Positions 47,231 through 56,400 of a DNA stretch of 64,000 nucleotides are shown here, piece after piece (the stretch's first letter is position 1; every line of letters starts with the position of its first letter). The notes beneath the pieces are model-generated. The model was not told where the DNA came from, ran no database searches, and worked only from the letters and a program-made list of their open reading frames with translations. The translations under genes were made by a program, and so were the position numbers. The DNA is taken from contig NZ_JMFO01000006.1 of the NCBI RefSeq assembly GCF_000714715.1, positions 1 to 64,000 on the forward strand, in the 5' to 3' direction. This DNA is from Candidatus Magnetobacterium casense (GTDB lineage: Bacteria; Nitrospirota; Thermodesulfovibrionia; Thermodesulfovibrionales; Magnetobacteriaceae).

Positions 47231-47594
47231 GGTGCATAAAAAAGTGGTGGCGGTTTTTTTTAGCCCTCACAAATGTTTTAGGAGGCCCCTCCCTTGTATT
47301 CCCTCCCACAAGGGGAGGGAAATTAAAATATGTCAAAGATACCAGCACAAATCCCCCTCCCTTTATGGGAGGGGTTAGGGGAGGGTTCTTTCTGCAAAGG
47401 TAGTAAGAGTTACCCATACAAAATGCTAAAGAATCACGTTTAGTCTATTGTATCACTAAAAGCATTGTCTGCGTCTGGACAATGGAGCAATATTGTCACG
47501 CATCTAAAGGATGCAGCCTGACGCCACCAAAAATTTATGCACCCACAAATTTACAATAGTTGACAGCAAAGGCAGGGTTGTAGTATAAAATAAG

Positions 47595-47813
47595 GTATCC
47601 TCTTTAAACAGCATGGTAGATTAACTTCATGGTTTAAAGACATGGATTCCTGCTCCCTTCTCTGTTCAAGCCAGAGCTTGCCCCTGGCTCGAACAGGGGG
47701 ACATGTTTCGCAGGAATGACAGTTACAACCGTTTTCCAATTGTGTCATTCCTGGCTTGACCAGGAATCCAGGATGCGTAACAGCATAGTTACCATGAAAT
47801 ACAAAGAGGATAC
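47595..47813. repeat. Short element with GTATCCTCTT terminal inverted repeats (copy 2)
   Basis: GTATCCTCTT at 47595-47604 and its reverse complement at 47804-47813 delimit 219 bp without coding capacity. Right-end text ACCATGAAATACAAAGAGG resembles 3361-3379 closely. The middle contains GCCCCTGGCTCGAACAG, also found (as GCCCCTGGCTTGAACAG) at about 450-466 near the ISAzo13 transposase. Confidence 0.6.
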
Positions 47814-47880
47814 TAAAAAAAGCGTGACAAGTTTTTTTAGATAGCACAAGAGCATGCATTGTATAATGAAGGAGAGTCAT

Positions 47881-48891
47881 ATGATTGATGATTTAATCGA
47901 CAGCTTTGAGGCTACGGTTACAAGAGCAAATAGCCATGAAGCAGGAAGGCCAAGGGTTCATACCACCATTATGGAGTCTGTTGATGTGGTATGGGGCTCA
48001 GACTTGCATGGGATGCAATATGATCCCCTTAAGGATATTTATATTCAGCAGGGAGTGAGGGAGTTTACGACCGTCTTGGGGATGATTGAGGCAATGAAAA
48101 ATCGTTCGGTGGGCCTTGAAACGGGTTTTTTCAGAGGGGGGGCGCATCTGCTTTTCAGGGAATTCTTCGACAAATTTGTCTCGGTTGAACTCAATCCGGC
48201 ACACCTTATAAAGTATCTTCAAAACAATGTCCTGGATGACAGATCGGAGTTGATAATTGGCCCCTCAGTTGCCCCGTCAACTCTCGATAAGGTAAGGGAA
48301 GTTACTAATGGAGAGCTGGATTTTATCATGCTCGACGGCGATCATAGCTACGAAGGGGTAAAGTCGGATTTCCTGGCCTACTGGCCAATGCTCAGGGACA
48401 ATGGCATACTGGCAATCCATGATTCCAGTTGCCCTCATGTGCGTGTAATAAAAGACGTCTATCAATTTGTCCAGGAGCTTAAACAACTCCACTTTAACAT
48501 TGACCTTGTTCACATCGATTACTGTGGAATTGCCATAATAAGGAAAGACGAACAAAACCGAAATATCAAACTACCGGAAAATAAATACATGACTTCACTT
48601 GATGCCCTACCCCCAAATGCCCGATTATGCCTCTATGGCTCCGGTAACTTTGGCCGTCGCATGAGAAACAATATTGCAATACAGAGAAAGGACATCGAGG
48701 TAAGGTTCTTCGCTGACAGCTTTAAGGATGGCCAGGAAGGCAACCTAAAGGTCATCAATGTCAACAACCTTAAAGAGCATATGGCCGAAATTGATATGGT
48801 ACTGGTAACCTCGATGTACTCAAGGGATATTGAAACGATTCTGGGAAATCACGGTATCAGTAATTATAAGATAGCGATGTCTTTTTTATAG
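47881..48891 (+). CDS. Class I SAM methyltransferase (Methyltransf_24 type) with a C-terminal Rossmann domain
   Basis: The product has 336 residues from ATG 47881, which has AAGGAG at a good distance; the frame from 47854 has none. The first ~220 residues form an O-methyltransferase/cephalosporin-hydroxylase-like domain: VGLETGFFRGGAHLLF, FVSVELNP, and FIMLDGDHSYEGVKSDF, then LRDNGILAIHDSS. The last ~100 residues begin LCLYGSGNFGRRMRNN, a nucleotide-binding Rossmann start, and end in TSMYSRDIETILGNHGI. The same C-terminal type ends the glycosyltransferase at 53481. A role in modifying sugars or surface polymers is inferred from that. Confidence 0.75.
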   Translation: MIDDLIDSFEATVTRANSHEAGRPRVHTTIMESVDVVWGSDLHGMQYDPLKDIYIQQGVREFTTVLGMIEAMKNRSVGLETGFFRGGAHLLFREFFDKFVSVELNPAHLIKYLQNNVLDDRSELIIGPSVAPSTLDKVREVTNGELDFIMLDGDHSYEGVKSDFLAYWPMLRDNGILAIHDSSCPHVRVIKDVYQFVQELKQLHFNIDLVHIDYCGIAIIRKDEQNRNIKLPENKYMTSLDALPPNARLCLYGSGNFGRRMRNNIAIQRKDIEVRFFADSFKDGQEGNLKVINVNNLKEHMAEIDMVLVTSMYSRDIETILGNHGISNYKIAMSFL

Positions 48892-49061
48892 CAATTGTAA
48901 GAGTTCGGGGCTTTAGTATAAAAAATTTCACCTTGTTTCAGATTAGTTATTTTTTATATTTTATAATGATTTAAAAAATAAATAGTCGTTATGGTTACTT
49001 TGGTGGTTGAAATCGAAGGTATTGAAAATAGCGACACAATGGAGGTAATGATATCGCTACG

Positions 49062-50672
49062 GTGTATGGTAACATAGCGGGGCTTAAGAAGAAGACCGTA
49101 TACGACCTTGAAAGGGTATACAGGAGGAAGGTTCCCGTGCGGGAGGTCATTTCGCAGGAGCTTGTGCGCTTTATAGCGGAGATTTCCTGGGAAATCAACC
49201 GTCAGATTGGAGTGCTTATTGCACGTGAGGGGATCATTACCCATGTCATCTGTGGTGATGCCTCGGGTTTGTTTCTGCCGGGGTTGAGCGACTATCCCCT
49301 GGGCAAGAAGCCTTTGCGGGGGCTGAGGTTTATCCACACGCACCTCAAAAACGAGCCACTCTCCGGAGACGACCTCACCGACCTGGCGCTGTTGCGGTTT
49401 GACTATCTGGGTGCCATTGGGTTACGCAACGGATTGCCCGACAAGTTCTATGGCGCATACCTGCTGCCCCACAATCCCGATAAGCTCTACGAGGTCTCCG
49501 AGCCTGTGGGGCTGCACAGCCTTGAGTTGGACTTCAGGGAATTCATTGACTCCCTTCAAGAGCAGATGCAGCGCCGGCGTGCCTTTTCCAAGGACGATGC
49601 AGAGGAAAGAGCGATCCTGATAAGCGTATCGCAGACGCCGCGCTATCAGCAGGAGGAGTCGCTCAACGAGCTTGAGGAGCTGGCCGTCTCGTGCAACGTG
49701 ATGGTGCTGGATAAGGTGATCCAGCGGGCAAAGGAGATAAACCCGCGCTATCTCATAGGCACCGGCAAGGTCAGGGAGCTTGTCATCGATGCCCTGGGTA
49801 AGGGGGCGACGCTGTTGGTGTTTGACCAGGACCTGTCGCCGTCTCAGCGCAGGGCTGTAACCGACATCACCGAGCTTAAGGTAATAGATCGTTCGCAGTT
49901 GATCCTGGACATATTTGCCAGACGTGCGCACAGTGGGGATGGCAAGGTACAGGTTGAGTTGGCGCAACTCAAGTACAGGCTGCCTCATCTCACGGGCAAG
50001 GGCACGGCCATGTCGCGTCTGATGGGGGGTGTAGGTGGCCGTGGGCCGGGAGAGATGAAACTCGAAATTGACCGCAGGAGGGTCAGGGACAGGATAAACC
50101 TTCTGGAGCGTGAACTTGAAAAGCTCTCAATGGCAAGGCTTCAGCGAAAACGCAGGCGACTGAAGATGTCCCTGCCGATCCTCTCAATCATCGGCTACAC
50201 CAACGCGGGCAAGTCAACCCTGCTCAACAACCTGACCAAGAGTGCCACGTTTGTCGAGGACAAGATGTTTGCCACCCTGGACACTGCCAGCAGACGCCTG
50301 CGATTTCCGCACGAGCGCGACGTCATAATCACGGACACCGTGGGTTTCATACGCGACCTGCCCCCGGACCTGATGGCGGCCTTTAAGGCCACGCTCGAAG
50401 AACTCGAGGACGCCGATGTCCTCATCCACGTCGTTGACATATCAAACCCCCGGTTTGAGGCGCACATGGACTCGGTGCGAAATATTCTTACGGAGCTTGA
50501 GCTTGCAGAAAAAACACAGTTGCTGGTATTTAACAAGACTGACAAGGTTGCCCCCGACGTGGTGGAAAACCTCCTGGTACGATACAACGCCGTGGCAATT
50601 TCGGCCATCGATCACGGCACCTTTGGCCCACTACTAAAAGCCATCCACGACAGTATCTTTATCGAAAACTGA
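49062..50672 (+). CDS. hflX: GTPase HflX with N-terminal extension
   Basis: The product has 536 residues if it starts at GTG 49062, whose GGAGGT (49041-49046) is 15 bases away. An in-frame ATC at 49053 would be ideally placed and would give the family-like start xIATVYGNIAGLKK; this is a possible rare start. The first ~180 residues are the extension seen in many non-enteric HflX proteins, then GTGKVRELV, SPSQRRAVTDI, the HflX motif SRLMGGVGGRGPGEMKLE, and the G domain: G1 GYTNAGKST, G3 DTVGFIRDLP, G4 NKTD. It splits or rescues ribosomes under stress. A terminator follows the stop. Confidence 0.93.
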   Translation: MYGNIAGLKKKTVYDLERVYRRKVPVREVISQELVRFIAEISWEINRQIGVLIAREGIITHVICGDASGLFLPGLSDYPLGKKPLRGLRFIHTHLKNEPLSGDDLTDLALLRFDYLGAIGLRNGLPDKFYGAYLLPHNPDKLYEVSEPVGLHSLELDFREFIDSLQEQMQRRRAFSKDDAEERAILISVSQTPRYQQEESLNELEELAVSCNVMVLDKVIQRAKEINPRYLIGTGKVRELVIDALGKGATLLVFDQDLSPSQRRAVTDITELKVIDRSQLILDIFARRAHSGDGKVQVELAQLKYRLPHLTGKGTAMSRLMGGVGGRGPGEMKLEIDRRRVRDRINLLERELEKLSMARLQRKRRRLKMSLPILSIIGYTNAGKSTLLNNLTKSATFVEDKMFATLDTASRRLRFPHERDVIITDTVGFIRDLPPDLMAAFKATLEELEDADVLIHVVDISNPRFEAHMDSVRNILTELELAEKTQLLVFNKTDKVAPDVVENLLVRYNAVAISAIDHGTFGPLLKAIHDSIFIEN

Positions 50673-50678
50673 GAGGGA

Positions 50679-50735
50679 GGGGGTGGGGCACGATTTTCCC
50701 GCAGCGGGTCGCACCCCCCACCGCCCCTTTCTTTC
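50679..50735 (+). terminator. Terminator after hflX
   Basis: GGTGGGG (50682-50688) pairs with CCCCACC (50716-50722), extended by GGG and CCCC outside, followed by TTTCTTTCC. The remaining bases to 50967 carry only short unconvincing ORFs. Confidence 0.6.
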
Positions 50736-50967
50736 CCAAAGGCATCCACCACTTGCTTATGCACACGAAGGCTAAGGGCCAGGGCAATCGCATTAGAAAA
50801 AACTGTAGTTGTCGAACTTGATAAGCAATGGGGAAATTTATGGTCATCAGGAAATGCTTCTAATGAGGAAGCAGATAACATCACCGTAAACTTACCATTG
50901 GCTTCAAATATGTGACTATTTTCATCACAGAAATATTTACAGGAGGGTTTATTTTCTTTTTCCCCTT

Positions 50968-52551
50968 CTATCCCGATGACGACACTACGACGATGCCGAT
51001 CCCGCAGTCAACGGCGGCTCTGACCTTTTCGTAAAATCCGCCCTCTTTGCCAGACTTTTTTGTCACAATGCAATCTATGCCATGCTGCCTTATCAGGGCA
51101 GTGTTTATTTCATACGAAAACGGCCCGTGCATGGCTATGATGTTCTGACTCTTTATGCCTGCATCAGAGCAACTTTTGAGGGACTGCTCAAACGGCAGAA
51201 CCCGCACAAATACCTCTACCCCTTCCATTGCAAGGTAGTCCTTGAGGAAGCTCAAATCCTTGCTACCGGTGGTAAACAGCGGCCTCTTGAGAGAGAGCCT
51301 GACGATTGCATCCATCGCCTCAGCCAGGGACAACACCGTCACGAGTCTGTCGTATTCAAACTCGGTATCCATCCCCGTCTCCCTGATCTTTGAGACGTAC
51401 TCGACGCCAAGCTCACAGCACACGGCCTGTGCCACGCTGGTTATAACGTGAGCGTAGGGATGCGTGCAGTCGATGACCTTGGTGATGCAGTGGGTTGTGA
51501 TAAACCGCTTGAGTGAATCGTTTGTGAAGTTCTCAAGGATGACCCGCGAGCCAAACTTCTCCTTGAACAGCCGGTAGCCGTAATCCGTGGCCGTGGAGAC
51601 GTAGTAGTTGAAGCCCTTTAAATCCAGCTCCCTGGCAACACTGATGCCCTCGGTCGTCCCGCCCAGGACGAGTACCACACCCTCGCCCGTGACATCTCCC
51701 ACTGCCGAGAGGGCGTCCTCAAAGAGACACTCCCTTGCAATGGCTACCGTTATGCCATTAAACACTGTCCTTGGCAGGATGAGCTGTGTGTTTCTCCCGG
51801 CCAACATCGCACAGGGTTGCGCTATGCCATAGACGCCGATTGCCCTGAAGACCATCTCTGATCTGGATGTCGATGGATTATTGCGGTAGTACAGCTCAAT
51901 GGCCTCCCTGGATATAAACACGCAGTCAAGCCCCAGGTCCGCCGCTGCAGCTATAAGCCCCTGCTCGTGACGCTTGACCCATGCACTGGCAATACACCGC
52001 AGGTCGCCGACCTTGATCCCGACGCTGATGCAGGCCCTGGTTATGGCATCGAGGATGTCCTCTCTTGAAACGCCGACCCGACAGCCAACGCCACACGTAT
52101 AACGCCTGCACGCCTCAGATGCCGTCGTTATCACGGGTTGTGCCCCGGTAATCGAACCTACCAGTGCCGCCAGGGCATTTGCGCCTCCCTCATGCCCCGA
52201 AAGCGTGCTGATGGCAAACCGCCCCGCTTCATCCAACGTGACAACGGCAGGGTCTGTGTGTTTATCTCTTATCAGTGGGGCGATGACGCGGTTGACGATC
52301 CCCAGGGACATGATAAAGACAAAACCACTGTAGCGGTCAAATATATCCCGGATATGTACTGAGAGCGTCTCAAAGAACGTCAGTCTCAACGGCTCTGATC
52401 CTGTAGGGTAATTGGTCGTAGCAGTTCTTTTAAGGTGTATCTCCGCCCCCGTCTGCTCCGCTATGACTCCGGCCAGTCCCAGACATCGTTGGCTTATGCC
52501 AATGACGGCTATGCGATTGGCTTTATCAAGAGGACTATCTGCCGTGTCCAT
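50968..52551 (-). CDS. cbiGJ: CbiG-CbiJ fusion (cobalt-precorrin-5A hydrolase / precorrin-6A reductase)
   Basis: The product has 527 residues. Residues 1-305 are CbiG: AVIGISQRCLGLAGVIAEQTGAE, then GFVFIMSLGIVNRVIAPLIR, ISTLSGHEGGANALA, and the C-terminal CbiG part with GVGCRVGVSREDI and ACISVGIKVGDLRCIASAWVKR, which opens the lactone ring and releases acetaldehyde. Residues 308-527 are CbiJ/CobK: LVLGGTTEGISVARELD, VIDCTHPYAHVIT, LFTTGSKDLSFLK, IIAMHGPFS and TKKSGKEGGFYEK. The fusion joins two successive stages of anaerobic corrin-ring synthesis. It overlaps cbiE by 43 bases. Other cbi genes must be elsewhere. Confidence 0.9.
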   Translation of the reverse strand: MDTADSPLDKANRIAVIGISQRCLGLAGVIAEQTGAEIHLKRTATTNYPTGSEPLRLTFFETLSVHIRDIFDRYSGFVFIMSLGIVNRVIAPLIRDKHTDPAVVTLDEAGRFAISTLSGHEGGANALAALVGSITGAQPVITTASEACRRYTCGVGCRVGVSREDILDAITRACISVGIKVGDLRCIASAWVKRHEQGLIAAAADLGLDCVFISREAIELYYRNNPSTSRSEMVFRAIGVYGIAQPCAMLAGRNTQLILPRTVFNGITVAIARECLFEDALSAVGDVTGEGVVLVLGGTTEGISVARELDLKGFNYYVSTATDYGYRLFKEKFGSRVILENFTNDSLKRFITTHCITKVIDCTHPYAHVITSVAQAVCCELGVEYVSKIRETGMDTEFEYDRLVTVLSLAEAMDAIVRLSLKRPLFTTGSKDLSFLKDYLAMEGVEVFVRVLPFEQSLKSCSDAGIKSQNIIAMHGPFSYEINTALIRQHGIDCIVTKKSGKEGGFYEKVRAAVDCGIGIVVVSSSG

Positions 52552-53150
52552 TCCCGTAACCCCTTGAGTTCGTCTATGTTGGTGATCTCCGTAACGTGCT
52601 CGTCCTCTAACGTGAGGTTCTCACAGACAAAGACCCTTCTGTTGTCCTGAAACAGACAAAGGGCATCCAGACGCAGCAGCAACTCTGAGGCGTTGTTTAC
52701 CTTGTCGCAGAGGACGGCTGCCCTGTCTGCGGCAAGCACCTCATCAAGACCGCTAATCTCCCGTCCGTGGAAGGAGAAGACCCTAACGTTTGCCCAGGAC
52801 TCCTTAACCCTGGCAAACCCCGTTTGGATGCTTGATACCCCGGGGATGATCTCCTTGATCGCATCCTTGCCAAAGAGGGCAATTATCTTCTGCGTCAGAC
52901 TAAAGATGCCAGCATCTCCGGTGACCAACACACCGACCTCCTGTCCCTCGTGTTTTGCAATCAACTTGAGTATTTCGCTGATGCTGCTCTCTTCATAGAT
53001 GCACTTACAAGCGGAGGTATCAACGGCGTTGAGTTGGAGTTGCATCCCGATGAGTATCTCACTGGCGCTTGCTTTGCGATGGGCCAGGAGTGTCATAAAA
53101 TCCGGGCTGCCGGGGCCTGAGCTGATAACGGTTATCTTGTGCATTGTCAC
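52509..53150 (-). CDS. cbiE: Cobalt-precorrin-7 (C5)-methyltransferase CbiE
   Basis: The product has 213 residues from GTG 53150 (ATG 53144 also possible). It is a tetrapyrrole methylase: ISSGPGSPDFMTLLA at the N-terminus, VLVTGDAGIFSLTQKI, IIPGVSSIQTGFARV and SFHGRE, the pattern of CbiE. CbiT, the decarboxylating partner usually fused or adjacent, is not here. The start overlaps the stop of the small ORF upstream, and the end overlaps cbiG-cbiJ, so all three are translationally coupled. Confidence 0.88.
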   Translation of the reverse strand: MTMHKITVISSGPGSPDFMTLLAHRKASASEILIGMQLQLNAVDTSACKCIYEESSISEILKLIAKHEGQEVGVLVTGDAGIFSLTQKIIALFGKDAIKEIIPGVSSIQTGFARVKESWANVRVFSFHGREISGLDEVLAADRAAVLCDKVNNASELLLRLDALCLFQDNRRVFVCENLTLEDEHVTEITNIDELKGLREWTRQIVLLIKPIA

Positions 53151-53266
53151 CGTCCTGCCAGACGACTGCCACGTTCAAAGCCAAACTCAACCACCAGTCT
53201 GGCTACCATCTCTGCCGCAAGGTCTGAAAATTCTGCTTGCCTGCTAAAGCCACTTGTCCTGATCAC
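53147..53266 (-). CDS. Small conserved-looking ORF (39 residues) coupled to cbiE
   Basis: GTG 53266 follows GGAGGT by seven bases. The sequence includes GFSRQAEFSDLAAEMVARL and ends VVEFGFERGSRLAGR. The stop TGA overlaps the GTG of cbiE. Strong start signals and overlap argue that it is translated. I do not recognise the family; it could be a short cobalamin-locus protein or the decayed end of a longer one, as the frame is closed upstream of the ribosome binding site. Confidence 0.5.
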   Translation of the reverse strand: MIRTSGFSRQAEFSDLAAEMVARLVVEFGFERGSRLAGR

Positions 53267-53480
53267 CTGTATGACCTCCTCAATTGTATCAACTTATGTT
53301 CCGCAAAAGCATGGTAAAATATCAGCCAGGTTTATTGTAGCATAATGGGAGGTAATTTGGGGGCCAGTCCCCTTGACCAATTTGTTCTGTTGGGGCACTT
53401 GATAAAAGCTGTGCAGTTATAGTATCCTTATCGTTAATCTGGATTGATAACACTGAATAAACAGATTTAAGATTGACACT

Positions 53481-56400
53481 ATGCATACAACAAGAGACAT
53501 AAGGCAGGGCACTACCCCGCTACCAAGGATATCGGTTATAACCCCAACTCTGAATCAGGGCAGATATATTGAACACACAATCCAGAGCGTCATTGCCCAG
53601 GGCTACCCCAACTTTGAGCATATAGTCATAGACGGCGGCTCCACCGACGACACCCTCGACATATTGAGGAAATACCCCCACCTGATATGGATATCAGAAA
53701 AAGACAACGGCCAGGCAGATGCCCTCAACAAGGGTGTTGCACGCTCAAGCGGCGACATCATAGCCTGGATCAACTCGGACGACTACTACTGCCCCAACGC
53801 CTTTCATACCATCGCCATGAAATTTGAGATGATGCCATACGCAAAGATAATAGTAGCACAGACGCTGTATCTTTTTGAAAGTACGATGGAGAGTTTCCTC
53901 TCCCGCAATCGGGAGCTTACCTTTGAGGATATGATCAGGTACTGGGACCATTGCGTCCCCCCGACACAGCCATCGGTTTTCTTCAAGACTGACGTCCTGA
54001 ATGAAACCGGTCCCTTTGACACATCGCTGCACTACACAATGGATTTTGACATGTGGTTAAAGATGAGCCTCAAACACGTGTTCTATAGCATACCTGATGT
54101 CTTGGCGGTATACAGGTTTCATGATAAATCAAAAAGCGGCTTTGCGCAATGGTCAAACTTCTTCCCTGAGTACAGAGCCATCTACATGCGACACAAGAAG
54201 CACTCTGCCATACTTCCCGCCGGCCCCCTGGCAACAATCGTAATCCCCTTTGACCATGAAAAACTCAGGTCCTCCCAATACTACGTCAAAGAGGTTCAAT
54301 ATGTGCTTTCACAGTTGACCTGGCAAAAGCTCCATGACATCGAGGTCATGGTCATCACCGATACAGAGGCGGCACACACGCTCCTTGATCTTTGCAACGT
54401 ACCATTTCCTGCACGCATTGTAAATGTACCCAAACTGGAAAACATCTCCTTTTACCGTGCTGTGACCGAAAACGCCGGAGGCTTTATTGTCCACTGTCTG
54501 TCCGTTGAGCTTGCCTTTGATATACAAGAGTTCTTCACAGCCCTGACCTATCTGCTGATGCATCAGGAAATTCCCATATACACTATCCCTCCTTACCACG
54601 TACTACCGGAGGGCAACCCTCTTGCAACAATGGGGATCGCAATGCCTGAGGCATCCGTGTTTGTCAGACGGGACATCCTGAAAACTTATAAGCGGTTGGA
54701 ATTTCCACGATACGATGCCCCCATGATAACATTCATTGTATCCGTTACGGAAGAGCTATCGCCACTACTTTATCTTAGCCTGTTTTCGATCTACGAGCAC
54801 TGTCTTGACTATTCCTGTGAGGTACGTATCCTGACGGGAAAGACCCATATCGCAGACTACATCCGCAGCATATGCAATGCCACCGTGTTTGAAAACGAAG
54901 CTGACGACAACCGCTTTGGTGTATTAAACGACATTGCAGGGTCTGCAACAGGCAGGTATTTGTTTTTTATGACCTCCAATATGGTGCTGACCAACACATC
55001 GGTATCCGAAATTATGAGGACATTTTTGGAGCACCCCGAGGCAGGCGTAGTGGGCAGTAAGACGGTATACCTCACGGAAATCATAGACAATGCCGGCTGT
55101 ATACTGCTTGCCAACGGCTACAGGGTCAAGTATGGTTGGAGTAAGCCTCGGCAAGAGCTTAATTGTGCGTATCTCAGGGAAGTTGATTTCTTTCTCATGG
55201 CTTTTTTTGCCATACGCGGTAATGTCTTCAAGGGGGTCAATGGATTTAGTGCCCTGGAGTTTGGCGACTTGTGTGGTCAGGCAACTCTCCAGGAGGCCGA
55301 CCTGTGTTTCAAGGTAAGAGGGCTTGGGTTTAACGTACTGTACCAGCCCGAGGCAGAGGTGTTTGACTACCACCCGTATGAATTAACCAAAGACGAAGGC
55401 GCCCTGAAAGAATACGGATTGAGGGATTTTATGCCTTTCAGAGAAAAATGGCATATGCAGCTTAAAGATAACCTATGCACCTTTGAAGCCTCACTGATTG
55501 AGCGTGCCAGTGTAAGTGGCAACAGGCCCTGGGTCTTATTGCTGTGTCACAGACTTCCCCTGGTGCAATCGTCTGAGGATGGTGTTGGCCTGCTGCTGCG
55601 TTGCTTCAGAGATGCCGGTTTTAACGTGGCTGTCCACACGGAGGAGGTTGACCCACTCCGGGAACACCGTTGGTTGACCAGAGCGGGTATCAAGGTCTTT
55701 TACAACGACCTGGATTTTTACGAATTCACAAGGGACAATGTCTTGCACTTTGATGCAGTCTGGCTTGAGGACCGCAGTATGGCCCTCCACAGGTCAACCA
55801 TAATTCGCAGACTCTCAGGCGGCGTCCTGCTCATATACAATGCCTCTGCCATAACGTCAGATGAAGACGTCAGCGGGGCCTTACCGGACGAAACCAACTA
55901 CTCTAACATCCAGCGAATACAAATAGCCCGCGATCGAATCATAGCTACAATGGTTGACGTTGTCTGCACGTGCAGCGATGCCTATGGAAAGTACCTCCTG
56001 GCCCTGAATCAAGACCTGGTGGTAAGACTCACCCCTCTTACCGTGGATGCCTCACTTGCTATGGAGGTACACACCCTGATAAAGACTGCTTTCGGCAGAC
56101 ACAGAATCACCGGACATACGGTCGGCGGTTTCAACGAAATCCTCGGCATGGAAAACGCAATAAAGGATATGGCCATCGTGGGACTCCAGGATATCGTTGA
56201 CAAATGTGGGCAGCGTCCGCTATACATCTGGGGTGCCGGCGCCGGAGGCATACAGACCCGGCGTATGCTTGCATCAATGGGGGTCAATGCCGTGGCCTTC
56301 CTCGATAAATCCCCGCAAAAGCAGGCATCCACCGTTGACGGCTTGCCCGTGTACGACCCCGTTGTTGTCCTGAAAACGCTCACGCATAAACAACGTCCAT

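Larger units (their letters stand above)
46973..47880. other. 0.9-kb gene-poor region with repeats and remnants
   Basis: No intact gene is visible. It holds a decayed ORF end (47047-47230), two GC-rich blocks with CCCTCCC/GGGAGGG inverted repeats at about 47286-47390, and the 219-bp repeat 47595-47813. The final bases carry the ribosome binding site of the methyltransferase. Confidence 0.6.

Noticed and set aside
48991-49077. 28-codon ORF before hflX
   Set aside because: No ribosome binding site before its ATG; kept only as a possible coupling element in the hflX start finding.
50740-50960. Frame reading AIALEKTVVVELDKQWGN near 50785-50900
   Set aside because: Too short, without start signals, and matching no family that I recognise.
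53267-53480. Possible cobalamin riboswitch upstream of cbiE
   Set aside because: No B12-box-like conserved core was seen on the minus strand.
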